Shown here one piece after another: positions 53,201 through 61,066 of a stretch of DNA of 64,000 bases. Made by a program: the position numbers and the translations under genes. The stretch comes from Cupriavidus taiwanensis (GTDB lineage Bacteria > Pseudomonadota > Gammaproteobacteria > Burkholderiales > Burkholderiaceae): positions 1,503,301 to 1,567,300 of the forward strand of contig NZ_LT984804.1 in the NCBI RefSeq assembly GCF_900250115.1, given 5' to 3'. The first letter of the stretch is position 1. Each line of letters starts with the position of its first letter. A model generated the notes under the pieces. That model saw nothing but the letters and a program-made list of their open reading frames with translations. It searched no databases and was not told the DNA's origin.

Positions 53201-53962
53201 CAGCAGCCGCTGCTCGCCGCCGCGCTCGACCAGCACCCCCGCCGCGCGCCGGCCCTCGAACACGATCCGCAGCGCCTGCGTGTCGGTCAGCACCGCGAGG
53301 TTGGCGCGCCCGCCGTCCAGCGCCTGCCGGTTGCCGCCGTGCAGGTAGGCGCGCGCCGTGTTCCAGCGCTCGCCGTCGCGCTGGGTGCGCTGGTAGAAGC
53401 CGACGCCCTCCTGCGTGGCGCCGTTGAAATCGGGGTTGTAAGGCAGGCCCGTGCACTGCGCGGCTTCAATAAAGCGCCGGTCGAACGGATTGCCCGAGCG
53501 CGTATCGACCACATGCAGCGGCCCGCGCCCGCCGTGCCAGGCGTCCTCCTGCCGACCGGCCAGCCGCTCGTTCCGTTCCGAGCGCTTGAAATACGGCAGG
53601 ACATCGTCCCAGCCCCAGCCATCGCAGCCGTCCCGCGCCCAACGGTCGTAGTCCGAGGGCGTGCCGCGGATGTAGATCATGCCGTTGATCGACGAACTGC
53701 CGCCGAGCCCGCGACCGCGCGGCTGGAACCCGCGGCGCCCGTTCAGCGCAGGCTGCGGCTCGGTGACGTAGCCATAGTTGAACGGTCCGGCCTTCGGCAC
53801 GGTACTGGCGATGCCGATCGGAATGGTGATGGCCGGGCTGAAATCATGGCCGCCCGCTTCGAGCAGCGCCACCGTCCCGACCCGCGCGTCGGCCAGCCGG
53901 CTCGCCACGGCGCAGCCCGCCGAGCCGGCGCCGACAACGATGTAGTCATGGATATCAGACAT
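50237..53962 (-). CDS. GMC oxidoreductase-alkylsulfatase fusion protein (1241 aa)
   Basis: One unbroken frame encodes two full enzymes. Residues 1-545 are a GMC flavoprotein: VVGAGSAGCAVASRL at 9-23, GRGLGGSSSINGMIYIRG at 83-100, GTFGSAQLLMVSGVGP at 265-280, the active-site histidine in FHPVGTCRMG near 480 and GGNTNAAAIMIGEKAADL. Residues 573-1241 are an SdsA-type alkylsulfatase: metal motif THSHADHFGG at 752-761, metal glutamate in CMAENATRTMHN near 884, a dimerisation region, and an SCP2-like end (1150-1241). Residues 580-600 (ERRLIACAAALALSWGAHA) look like a signal peptide buried in the joint; an in-frame GTG at 52246 precedes it. The sulfatase frees an alcohol that the GMC domain could oxidise. 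It is flanked by a terminator at 54052 and stands apart from the operon at 50046. Confidence 0.88.
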   Translation of the reverse strand: MSDIHDYIVVGAGSAGCAVASRLADARVGTVALLEAGGHDFSPAITIPIGIASTVPKAGPFNYGYVTEPQPALNGRRGFQPRGRGLGGSSSINGMIYIRGTPSDYDRWARDGCDGWGWDDVLPYFKRSERNERLAGRQEDAWHGGRGPLHVVDTRSGNPFDRRFIEAAQCTGLPYNPDFNGATQEGVGFYQRTQRDGERWNTARAYLHGGNRQALDGGRANLAVLTDTQALRIVFEGRRAAGVLVERGGEQRLLRARREVILCAGTFGSAQLLMVSGVGPAAHLREHGIDIVHDAPGVGQNLQEHPNMKLQRRVFSTDLYASSIRGGWRLLHEWLRYRKERYGMFASNIAETGAFIKSDPTLVDPDLQLHFSTALSDTAARRVHGYSLNVCVLRPHSRGQVLLGSADARVPPRIDQNLLADARDLDAMVAGLRLASRVLDQEPLARLGGTPHACGHLRFDGSDDAAVRGFIRERADIIFHPVGTCRMGSDAGAVVDPQLRVRGVEGLRVADASVMPTLIGGNTNAAAIMIGEKAADLVQGIERAGGSAIEPAQPASRQGSAPLVQADPRGEAVAGASGIAERRLIACAAALALSWGAHAAPAPDPEPSKPASAATVASNAAVLAQLPFADRADFEDARRGLVAPFKGDIRNADGRVIWSSSTYDFQRAAQSPESVNPSLWRMAQLNMEAGLFRVTDRVYQVRGMDLANMTVLEGERGIIIADPLTSTETARAALDLYYAHRPRKPVVAVIYTHSHADHFGGVRGVVDEADVKAGTVAIYAPAGFMQEAVSENVFAGNAMFRRSIYQAGAGVPRNALGQVDTGIGKGGSSGGTLSLIAPTESISKRYETRHIDGVEFEFQLTPGTEAPAEMNFYLPRQRALCMAENATRTMHNILTPRGAQVRDAKAWGRYLDESLVRYGERAEVMLAQHNWPTWGGERIRTLLADQRDMYTYLNDRTLHLLNQGLTPMEIAEAMQKLPGALEKKWYTRGYYGSLSFNARAVYQRYLGFYDANPASLNPPAQPEAGRRYVRAMGGADSVLRQMREAMEQGDYRWAVQLGNHLVFADPQNAAARAAQADALEQLGYQSENSLWRNMYLTGARELRHGALAVPARNPADLVRAMEPALFFDYMGVRLDADKAVGHDMTLNWVFSDLGKPFALTVRNGVLTYREDSRHARPDATVTMSKATLDRISLRQLDLQAALRGGEIRVEGNARKLPELMGLLATFNPAFNIVTPQAQPQH

Positions 53963-54051
53963 GAGGTCTCCTCACAGGAATGATTTTCTGAGATTGGATA
54001 TGTGGGGTGCGAAGCGTGCCCCCCCGGCGCGCCGTGTGCGCCCTGGCGGCG

Positions 54052-54086
54052 AAAACAAAAAAGGCTCCGGCACGGGTGCCGGAGCC
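54052..54086 (-). terminator. Rho-independent terminator of the enoyl-CoA hydratase gene
   Basis: GGCTCCGGCA and TGCCGGAGCC (54063-54086) form a perfect 10-bp stem with a four-base loop. Read on the minus strand it is followed by TTTTTTGTTTT (54062-54052), a classical intrinsic terminator. It lies 120 bp after the stop of the hydratase gene at 54207 and 90 bp before the start of the fusion gene, so it separates their transcription. Confidence 0.85.
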
Positions 54087-54206
54087 AAAAGCCCGCTCGC
54101 AGCAAACGCTGACGGGCGTGGAGACAAGCGGTGCACCGGCACGGCGCAGGCCATGCCGGGGTGGTCGGAGCGAGCCGGCTGTGGCAAACGCGGGCGATGG
54201 CGGCGT

Positions 54207-55061
54207 TCAACCCTGCCCATCGTGGTCCCAGTCGAAGCGCGCCGGGCGCCCATGCAGGAAGGCGTCGACCGCCTGCGCGTAGTACGGCACCGCCGAAGCC
54301 AGCGCCTGGCCCTGCGCTTCGAGTTCCAGCACGGCGTCATAGCTGCTTTCAAAGCTGCGGTTGAGCGCGCGCTTGGCCAGCGCCAGCGCTTCCGGCGGCG
54401 CCGGCACGAAGCGCTGCGCAAAGCGGCGCGCTGCCTCGGCCAGCGTGCCGGTCGGGTGGATCGCATGCACGATGCCGAGCCGCTTCGCATCGATGGCCTC
54501 GAGCCGGCGCCCGGTGAACATCAGTTCCTTGGCCGCGCTCATGCCCACCACGCGCGGCAGCGCGTACAGCGCGCCCATGTCAGGCAGCAGGCCGATCTTC
54601 GCGAACGACATGCTGAAGTACGCACGCTCCGACGCCAGCACGAAATCCGCCGCCAGCGCCAGCGAGAATCCGGCCCCGGCCGCGGCGCCGTCGACCGCCG
54701 CGATCACCGGGATCTCGAGGTCGCGCAACCGCGGCAGCCACTGGTGGATGTCCTGCATGCGCCGGCGCACGGCCTCGGGCGCCCGCGCCGCGGCGTCCCC
54801 GCCGGCGAACATCTCGCGCGCGGACTTCAGGTCGCCGCCGGCGCAGAAGCTGCCGCCCGATCCGGTCAGCACCAGCGCGCGGATGGCGCGGTCCGCCGCG
54901 ACCAGGTCCAGCATGTCGCGGTAGTCCTGGCGCAACTCCAGCGACAGGGCATTGCGCGCGGCGGGACGCTGGTGCGTGAACTCGGCCACGCCATCGGCGA
55001 TGCACAGGCTGGCATGCCGTAACGCGATCTGGCGGGCGTACTGCTGGGCCTGCATGGTCAT
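54207..55061 (-). CDS. Enoyl-CoA hydratase/isomerase family protein
   Basis: This 284-residue crotonase has VAEFTHQRPAARNALSLELR, the oxyanion segments FCAGGDLKSA and VDGAAAGAGFSLALAADFV, and FAKIGLLPDMGALYALPRVVG. At the two catalytic positions a serine/leucine stretch and an aspartate (LPDMG) occur, a pattern commoner in isomerases and dienoyl-type members than in plain hydratases. GGAATC stands just before the ATG at 55061; a second ATG follows at 55055. It is a single-gene unit ended by the terminator at 54052 and is divergent from the acyl-CoA dehydrogenase at 55324 across 262 bp. Confidence 0.9.
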   Translation of the reverse strand: MTMQAQQYARQIALRHASLCIADGVAEFTHQRPAARNALSLELRQDYRDMLDLVAADRAIRALVLTGSGGSFCAGGDLKSAREMFAGGDAAARAPEAVRRRMQDIHQWLPRLRDLEIPVIAAVDGAAAGAGFSLALAADFVLASERAYFSMSFAKIGLLPDMGALYALPRVVGMSAAKELMFTGRRLEAIDAKRLGIVHAIHPTGTLAEAARRFAQRFVPAPPEALALAKRALNRSFESSYDAVLELEAQGQALASAVPYYAQAVDAFLHGRPARFDWDHDGQG

Positions 55062-55323
55062 GATTCCTTTCTGGCGAATGGTGGGCGGGGTGGGCCGGGT
55101 GGCGTCGCCGCGATGCGGGCCGGGCGCCTCTGAAGCCCAGTGTGGCCGTGCGCGCCCGGCGGCGCACCACTCGTCTCAAGGGGGGCCGTTGCCAATGAAG
55201 CGGCGCCTATGCCCGCTGCCCGACCCCCAGCGCCGGGGGGCGCTGCCGCGCGCGCGCCGGCTTAAGGTGTATGGCATCAGAAAGGCCGACAGCCCGCCGG
55301 CCGCGCGACATCGGAGAGTCTTC

Positions 55324-56535
55324 ATGCACTTCCAACCCGACCCGACGCTGGACAGCTTCCGCCAGGAGGTCCGCCAGTTCCTGCGCCATCACCTGCCCGC
55401 CGACCTGCCCTGGCGCAAGGACGGCATGCGCTCGCCGCGCGCCGACCTGGTGCGCTGGCAGCGCCTGCTCGACGCCCATGGCTGGGGCGCGCCGTACTGG
55501 TCGCAGGAACACGGCGGCACCGGCTGGAGCGTGGCGCAGCGCCTGGTCTTCGACGAGGAGTGCGCCGCGGCCGGCACGCCTTCGCTGGATGGCTTCGCCC
55601 ACAAGCTGGTGGGCCCGGTGATCAACCATTTCGCCACGCCGGAACAGAAGGCCGAGCACCTGCCGCACATCTTCCAGGGCACCCGCCTGTGGTGCCAGGG
55701 CTTCTCGGAGCCCGGCTCGGGCTCCGACCTGGCTTCGCTGCGCACGCGCGCCGAACGCGTCACCGGCGCCGATGGCGATCACTACGTGGTCAACGGCCAG
55801 AAGATCTGGACCAGCTACGCGCACCAGGCCGACTGGATCTTCCTGCTGGTGCGCACCGACCCGCAGGCAAAGAAGCAGGCCGGCATCAGCTTCCTGCTGG
55901 CCGACATGAAGAGCCCCGGCATCACCGTGCGCCCGATCATCAGCATCGATGGCTGCCACCACCTGAACGAGACCTTCTTCGACAATGTGCGGGTGCCGGC
56001 GGCCAACCTGGTCGGCACCGAGAACGAAGGCTGGAAGCTGACCAAGTTCCTGCTCAACAACGAGCACGCCACCACCGCCGACCTGCCGACGCTGCGCCGC
56101 TCTTTGTCACAGCTCCACGCACTGGCCGGCAGCGCGCGCGCCGGCGGCATGGCGCTGGCCGAACGGCACGAGTTCCTGCTGCGCCTGGCGCGCTGCGAGG
56201 CCGAGCTGCGCGCCATCACCGTGATGGTCCAGCGCGTGGCGGCAATGGAGCAGGACCACAGCGCCGCCGCGCACGCGATGGGGTCGATCCTGAAGGTTCG
56301 CGGCACCGAGCTGCAGCAGCGGATGAGCGAGTTCCTGGTGGAGACGCTGGGCGACCATGGCGCGGTGGCCTATCCGGATCCGCACGCAAGGAATGCCGGG
56401 CGCAGGGCGCTGCCGATGGAGGATGCGGCGCGGGGCGTGGCGACCGAGATGTTCTTCCGTCGGGCGACGACGATCTATGGGGGGACCAGCGAGGTGCAGC
56501 GGTCGATTATTGCGAGGTCGTTGTTTCAGTTCTAA
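55324..56535 (+). CDS. Acyl-CoA dehydrogenase subunit, large type without adjacent partner
   Basis: This 403-residue protein has WSQEHGGTGWSVAQRLVFDEE, the flavin motif QGFSEPGSGSDLASLRTRAER, NGQKIWTSYAHQADWIFLLVRTD in family form and FLLNNEHATTADLPTLRR. Its active-site block is TIYGGTSEVQRSI, with glycine in place of the catalytic glutamate. It is strikingly similar along its whole length to the large subunit at 59789-61000, but unlike that gene it has no small partner next to it; it might share the small subunit encoded at 58613. GGAG precedes the ATG at 55324. It is divergent from the hydratase gene. Confidence 0.9.
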   Translation: MHFQPDPTLDSFRQEVRQFLRHHLPADLPWRKDGMRSPRADLVRWQRLLDAHGWGAPYWSQEHGGTGWSVAQRLVFDEECAAAGTPSLDGFAHKLVGPVINHFATPEQKAEHLPHIFQGTRLWCQGFSEPGSGSDLASLRTRAERVTGADGDHYVVNGQKIWTSYAHQADWIFLLVRTDPQAKKQAGISFLLADMKSPGITVRPIISIDGCHHLNETFFDNVRVPAANLVGTENEGWKLTKFLLNNEHATTADLPTLRRSLSQLHALAGSARAGGMALAERHEFLLRLARCEAELRAITVMVQRVAAMEQDHSAAAHAMGSILKVRGTELQQRMSEFLVETLGDHGAVAYPDPHARNAGRRALPMEDAARGVATEMFFRRATTIYGGTSEVQRSIIARSLFQF

Positions 56536-56583
56536 GGGATATTGGCCGGGCTGACTTCGTGGATGCACCAGCCCTCACCCCCA

Positions 56584-56607
56584 CCCTCTCCCGCAAGCGG
56601 GAGAGGG
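56584..56607. repeat. Palindromic intergenic repeat (CCCTCTCCCGC type)
   Basis: CCCTCTCCCGC and GCGGGAGAGGG flank an AA loop, a perfect hairpin. It is the third member of the family also found at 30356 and 33863. Lying just after a gene end it could aid transcription termination, but no T-run follows. Confidence 0.65.
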
Positions 56608-56933
56608 GCGCAACCAGTCTGGAGAAGAAACGCCGTTGGGCTCGCCCGCGACAACGCTGTGCGAGCGCAGCGACGCACATCGCGCCCGAGCCCAAGCCCC
56701 GAGATAGGGGGCGCGCGCAGCGCAGCCGAAGGCGTCCCTACGGCAAGGCCGGCAGCAGGCGGCCACCCGCCACTCTGGGCTCGTTCAACCGTCCCTTCAA
56801 CGCCCCGCCCACGGTCGCGCACCCCCGCGGCAGGCAGTCCAGCTTTGTGAGGAAGCAAAGCCCCGTACGTAAGCCCCAAGGCCCACTACGATAAGACATG
56901 CCGCCCGCAGGGCATTAAAACGCGCTTTTGGTT

Positions 56934-56977
56934 ACTTTTGGCGCTCGGCCAAAAGTGACTCGCCGGCTACGCCGGCG
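56934..56977. repeat. Double hairpin (ACTTTTGGC/GCCAAAAGT and CGCCGGC/GCCGGCG)
   Basis: ACTTTTGGC (56934-56942) and GCCAAAAGT (56948-56956) are perfect 9-bp inverted copies with a GCTCG loop, followed directly by CGCCGGC-TAC-GCCGGCG (56961-56977). The first stem has T- and A-runs within its arms. The pair lies between convergent genes and may act as a terminator or as an interspersed repeat. Confidence 0.6.
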
Positions 56978-57040
56978 AAACAGCCACGCCAGTCAAGCAC
57001 GCCCCCCAGCCGCAGTGCCGAAGCCGAACTGCCAGCCCCC

Positions 57041-58048
57041 CTATTCCGCCTCCATCCCCGTCACCGCAATCAGCCGCTTCCACACCTGCTGATCCGCCAC
57101 CACCGCCTTGCCCAGCTCCTTGCCGCTGCCAGCATTGGGCAGGCTGCCCCGCGCCGCGTAATGGGCAGCCGCCTCGGGCGAATTGACAAATTCACGAGCC
57201 AGCGCTTCGATCCGCGCGACAATTGCGGGCGGCGTGCCGGCCGGCGCAAACAGCCCGGTCCAGTTGGTGGCTGACACGGCGTCGACCAGCGCGCGGTTGT
57301 CCATGCTGGCCTCGGCCAGGGTCGGCACGTCAGGCAGCAGCGGCACCCGACGCGGGCTCAGCACCGCCAGCGCGCGCAGCTTGTTCGACTGCACCAGCGG
57401 CAATGCGGCGGTGAACTCGACCATGGCGAAATCCACATTGCCGCCGATCAGGTCAGGCAACAGCCCGGACGTGGCCTTGTACGGCACGTCGGTGGTCCGG
57501 ATGCCGGCGGCCTCGGTGAACGCCGCCGACATCAGCCGGTAGCCGGTGCTGCTGCTGCCGCCGTTGAGCTTGCCCGGCCGCTTGCGCGCGTCCGCGACCA
57601 GGTCGGCAACGCGCTTGTAGGGCGAGCTGGCCGGCACCACCAGCGCGATCGGCAGCGACGTCAGCCGTGCCACCGGCACGAAGTCCTTGTCCGGGTTGTA
57701 GGGCAGCTTGCGCACCAGGAACGGATTGGCCGACATCGAGCTGGAAGCCGTCAGCAGCAGCGTGTAGCCATCCGGCGCGGCCTTGGCCACATAGTCGGTG
57801 GCCAGGATCATGTTGGCGCCGGGACGGTTCTCGACCACCACGCCCTGCCCCAGCTTCTGCGCCAGGAACTTCGCCAACAGCCGGGTGTAGTCGTCGATGC
57901 CGGTGCCGGCGCTCGACACCGAGACGATCTTGATCACCCGTTGCGGGTAGTCCGGCGCCTGCGCGCCAGCGGGTCCGGCCGCGGCCAGCAAGCTGGCACA
58001 GGCTGCCAGCGCGAGCACGCGGCGGCGGTTGGGCATGGAAGGGGTCAT
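57041..58048 (-). CDS. Bug/TctC-family periplasmic solute-binding protein
   Basis: This 335-residue protein has a signal peptide with an RRR start (MPNRRRVLALAACASLLAAAGPAGAQ, cut near residue 30) and the Bug pattern YPQRVIKIVSVSSAGTGIDDYTR, VVENRPGANMILATDYVAKAAPDGY and YNPDKDFVPVARL. The usual glycine-rich PPG-GxxD ligand loop is changed to SSAGTGIDD, keeping the aspartate. AGGAG lies six bases before the ATG. It is the last gene of the minus-strand cluster running from 61984 and may bind the acid degraded by it; no tctAB genes are near. Confidence 0.9.
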   Translation of the reverse strand: MTPSMPNRRRVLALAACASLLAAAGPAGAQAPDYPQRVIKIVSVSSAGTGIDDYTRLLAKFLAQKLGQGVVVENRPGANMILATDYVAKAAPDGYTLLLTASSSMSANPFLVRKLPYNPDKDFVPVARLTSLPIALVVPASSPYKRVADLVADARKRPGKLNGGSSSTGYRLMSAAFTEAAGIRTTDVPYKATSGLLPDLIGGNVDFAMVEFTAALPLVQSNKLRALAVLSPRRVPLLPDVPTLAEASMDNRALVDAVSATNWTGLFAPAGTPPAIVARIEALAREFVNSPEAAAHYAARGSLPNAGSGKELGKAVVADQQVWKRLIAVTGMEAE

Positions 58049-58160
58049 GGCGGTCTCCTGAGGTCATGGCCGCCGTGCAGGGCCGGCGGCTCTTTATGCT
58101 GCAATGCCCGACACCCCGGGCGCGCCGGGGTGTCGGGGTGTCAGCCAGGTGGGGATGCGG

Positions 58161-58616
58161 TTACGGGAACCGGCGGATGATCGATTCGGCAATGCAGACG
58201 GGCTTGGCGGAACCTTCCCGCTCCACCGTCATCTCCAGCTTGAACTGGGCGCCGCCGTTGTCGAGCGCGTCGTACGACAGCAGCTTGAAATGCGCGCGCA
58301 GCAGGCTGCCCACCGGCACCGGCGCCGGAAAGCGCACCTTGTCGAGGCCATAGTTCACGCCGGTGCTGCTGTGCTTGACCTTGTACGCGGTATGCGTGAA
58401 TGCCGGCAGCAGGCTCAGCGTCAGGAAGCCATGCGCGATCGGCACGCCGAACGGGCCGTCCTTGGCGCGCACCGGATCGACGTGGATCCACTGGTGGTCA
58501 CCGGTGGCATCGGCGAACAGGTTGATGCGCTCCTGCTCCAGCGCGAGCCAGTCGCTGGTGCCGATGACTTCGCCGACCAGCGGCTGCAGGTCGCTGATGT
58601 GTTCATAGGTCTTCAT
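58161..58616 (-). CDS. MaoC-family dehydratase
   Basis: This 151-residue single-hotdog protein has ATGDHQWIHVDPVRAKDGPFGVPIAHGFLTLSLLP, the R-hydratase signature with aspartate and histidine, near residues 38-72. It ends with a strand carrying KPVCIAESIIRRF. Its ATG overlaps the stop of the acyl-CoA dehydrogenase gene upstream (ATGA). It would hydrate the enoyl-CoA made by the heteromeric dehydrogenase encoded just before it. Confidence 0.9.
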   Translation of the reverse strand: MKTYEHISDLQPLVGEVIGTSDWLALEQERINLFADATGDHQWIHVDPVRAKDGPFGVPIAHGFLTLSLLPAFTHTAYKVKHSSTGVNYGLDKVRFPAPVPVGSLLRAHFKLLSYDALDNGGAQFKLEMTVEREGSAKPVCIAESIIRRFP

Positions 58617-59773
58617 GCTTGCGCTTCCTTTCCGGTAAGGTCCGCCTGCAGCGCCCGGGCGTTGCCCGCTTCGTGCAGGTCGGCGTTGCCAAACAGCGCG
58701 TCCGCCACTACGGCGCGCTTGAAATAATGGCCGACGATGTATTCCTCGGTCATACCGATGCCGCCGTGCAGCTGGATTCCCTGGCTGCTGACATAGCGCG
58801 CGGCGCGGCCGATCAGGGCCTTGGCCTGCGACACGGTGCGCGCGCGCGCCGCGGCGTCGTCGTTCTCGATCGAGGCCAGCAGCGCATACAGCATTGAACG
58901 CGCAACCTCGAGCTCCGCCGCCATGTCGGCCATGCGATGTTGCAGCGCCTGGAAGCTGCCGATGGGCACGCCGAACTGCTTGCGCACCTTGAGGTAGCCG
59001 GCGGTGATCTCGATGGTCTGCTCCATGCCGCCGACCAGCTCCGCGCACAGCGCGGCGATGGCATGCGTCAGGCCGTGGGCGAGCGCTGCCTGGCCCTGCC
59101 CCGCCTCACCAAGGCGCGCGTCGGCGGGGACAAAGACGCCGTCCAGCCGCACTTCGGCGGCCCAGCTGCCATCGTGCAGCGGCAACGCGATTCGCTCGAC
59201 GCCGGCGGCACCGGACGGCGCCAGGAACAGGCTGCAGGCATCGCCGGCAGCGCCCGGCTCGCGCGCCGAGACGATGAAGCCATCGGCATCGCTGCCGCCG
59301 AGCACCAGCGTCTTGGTGCCATGCAGCGTGAAACCGCCCGGGGCCGGCTCGGCGCGGGTGACCACCGGCGCCGGCAGGCCGCGCGACGGCGCCTCGCTGT
59401 AGGCCAGCGCCAGCCGGCGGCCGCCTTCGGCAAGCGCGGGCAGCAGCGCCGCGCGCTGTGCCGGCGTGGCCGCGGCCGCCAGCGTCTGCGCCGCCAGCAC
59501 GGCGCAGCCAAGGTAGGGCTCCACCACCAGGCCGCGGCCCAGTTCCGTGGCGATCAGCACGGTGTCGATCACGGTCCCGCCCAGCCCGCCGCCGTCCTCG
59601 GGCAGCGCCGCGGCGAGCCAGCCGTTGTTGGCAAAGGTGGCCCAATGCCGGCCGTTGCAAGGCTCGCCCGACTTGACCCGCGCGGTGCGCGCCTCGAAGT
59701 CGTAGTCTTTCTCGACAAAGCGGCGCACGCTGTCCTGCAACAGTCGCTGTTCGTCAGTCAGGTTGAAGTTCAT
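58613..59773 (-). CDS. Acyl-CoA dehydrogenase subunit (small partner, third pair)
   Basis: This 386-residue protein has LPEDGGGLGGTVIDTVLIATELGRGLVVEPYLG in family form, KVRKQFGVPIGSFQALQHRMADMAAELEVARSM, and IQLHGGIGMTEEYIVGHYFKRAVV. The classical EGT active-site block is missing; the C-terminus reads ALFGNADLHEAG. It lies 15 bp after the large subunit at 59789 and overlaps the MaoC gene by four bases, so dehydrogenase pair and hydratase are made together. Confidence 0.9.
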   Translation of the reverse strand: MNFNLTDEQRLLQDSVRRFVEKDYDFEARTARVKSGEPCNGRHWATFANNGWLAAALPEDGGGLGGTVIDTVLIATELGRGLVVEPYLGCAVLAAQTLAAAATPAQRAALLPALAEGGRRLALAYSEAPSRGLPAPVVTRAEPAPGGFTLHGTKTLVLGGSDADGFIVSAREPGAAGDACSLFLAPSGAAGVERIALPLHDGSWAAEVRLDGVFVPADARLGEAGQGQAALAHGLTHAIAALCAELVGGMEQTIEITAGYLKVRKQFGVPIGSFQALQHRMADMAAELEVARSMLYALLASIENDDAAARARTVSQAKALIGRAARYVSSQGIQLHGGIGMTEEYIVGHYFKRAVVADALFGNADLHEAGNARALQADLTGKEAQA

Positions 59774-59788
59774 GGTCAGTCTGGGCCT

Positions 59789-61000
59789 TCACAGTTGGAA
59801 CATCGTCTTGGCGATGATGGAGCGCTGCACCTCGCTGGTACCGCCGTAGATGGTCGAGGCGCGGCGGAAGAACATCTCGTTGGCGACGCCGCGCGCCAGC
59901 TCCTGCATCGGCAGGGGCGCGCCCTCGTCGCCGTGCTGCGGCACCGGGTAGGCCACCGCGGCGTAGTCGCCCAGCGCCTCGGTGAGGAAGCTGGTCATCT
60001 TCTGCAGCAGCTCGGTGCCGCGGATCTTCAGGATCGAGCCCATCGCATGCGCGGCCGGGCTGTGGTCCTGCTCCATCGCCGCGACCCGCTGCACCAGCGT
60101 GGCGATGGCGGCCAGCTCGGCCTCGAACCGCGCCAGCTGCAGCGCGAACGGGTGCCGCTCCAGCAGCACGCTGCCGCCCGCGCAGTTGCGCGTGGCCAGC
60201 GCACGGATCTGCGCCAGGTAGCGGCGCAGCATCGGCAGGTCGGCGGCGGTGGCGTGCTCGTTGTTGAGCAGGAACTTGGTGATCTTCCAGCCCTCGCCTT
60301 CGGCGCCGACCAGGTTTTTCACCGGCACCCGCACGTTGTCGAAGAAGGTCTCGTTCAGGTGGTGGCAGCCGTCGATGGTGACGATCGGCCGCACCGTGAT
60401 GCCGGGCGACTTCATGTCGACCAGCAGGAAGCTGATGCCGGCCTGCTTCTTCACCTCGGTGTCGGTGCGCACCAGCAGGAAGATCCAGTCGGCGCGATGC
60501 GCGTAGCTGGTCCAGATCTTCTGGCCGTTGACCACGTAGAGGTCACCGTCGTCGCCGCTGACGCGCTCGGCGCGGGTGCGCAGCGAGGCCAGGTCCGAGC
60601 CGGAGCCCGGCTCGGAGAAACCCTGGCACCACTGGCGCTCGCCGCTGAAGATGTGCGGCAGGTGCTCGGCCTTCTGTTCGGCCGTGCCGAACGCGTTCAG
60701 CACCGGCCCCAGCAGCTTCTGCGCACCGGTGTCCTGCGACGGCGCGCCCACCGCGGTGCATTCCTCGTCGAACACCAGGCGCTGCAGCACGCTCCAGCCG
60801 GTGCCGCCGTGCTCTTTGGCCCAGTACGGCGCGCCCCAGCCTTTCTCGTTCAGGATGCGCTGCCAGCGCGTCAGCTCCGGCCGCGGCGAGCGCGTGCCGA
60901 CGCGGATGCGCCCGGACAGTTCGCCGGGCAGGTTCTCGCGCAGGAACGCCCGCACTTCCTCGCGGAAGGCCTCCAGGTCCAGGTCGCGTTGAAAATCCAT
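59789..61000 (-). CDS. Acyl-CoA dehydrogenase subunit (large partner, third pair)
   Basis: This 403-residue protein has AKEHGGTGWSVLQRLVFDEE, QGFSEPGSGSDLASLRTRAER, and FLLNNEHATAADLPMLRR, and ends TIYGGTSEVQRSIIAK, with glycine at the catalytic-glutamate position. It is closely related to 55324-56535. I start at 61000, where GGAGGAG lies seven bases upstream; the frame is open seven codons further. It follows the SDR gene by 66 bp and precedes its small partner, forming the third heteromeric dehydrogenase of this window. Confidence 0.91.
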   Translation of the reverse strand: MDFQRDLDLEAFREEVRAFLRENLPGELSGRIRVGTRSPRPELTRWQRILNEKGWGAPYWAKEHGGTGWSVLQRLVFDEECTAVGAPSQDTGAQKLLGPVLNAFGTAEQKAEHLPHIFSGERQWCQGFSEPGSGSDLASLRTRAERVSGDDGDLYVVNGQKIWTSYAHRADWIFLLVRTDTEVKKQAGISFLLVDMKSPGITVRPIVTIDGCHHLNETFFDNVRVPVKNLVGAEGEGWKITKFLLNNEHATAADLPMLRRYLAQIRALATRNCAGGSVLLERHPFALQLARFEAELAAIATLVQRVAAMEQDHSPAAHAMGSILKIRGTELLQKMTSFLTEALGDYAAVAYPVPQHGDEGAPLPMQELARGVANEMFFRRASTIYGGTSEVQRSIIAKTMFQL

Positions 61001-61066
61001 GGCTTGTCTCCTCCGACACATGGCGGTGGCGGCCTGGCATCCAGGCGCGCCGCCGCCGTGCTGCGC

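Larger units (their letters stand above)
56536..57040. other. Repeat-bearing intergenic region, no gene
   Basis: The 505 bp between the convergent acyl-CoA dehydrogenase and Bug genes hold no supported gene. They contain three hairpin-forming sequences (see 56584 and 56934), long GC-rich stretches and scattered short frames. Its make-up resembles the repeat-rich spacers common between convergent genes in Cupriavidus and relatives. Confidence 0.6.

Noticed and set aside
50156..53983. Open frame of 1275 codons on the plus strand
   Set aside because: It is antisense to the GMC-alkylsulfatase gene, whose motifs are clear. The plus-strand product has no recognisable domain and shadow-type composition.
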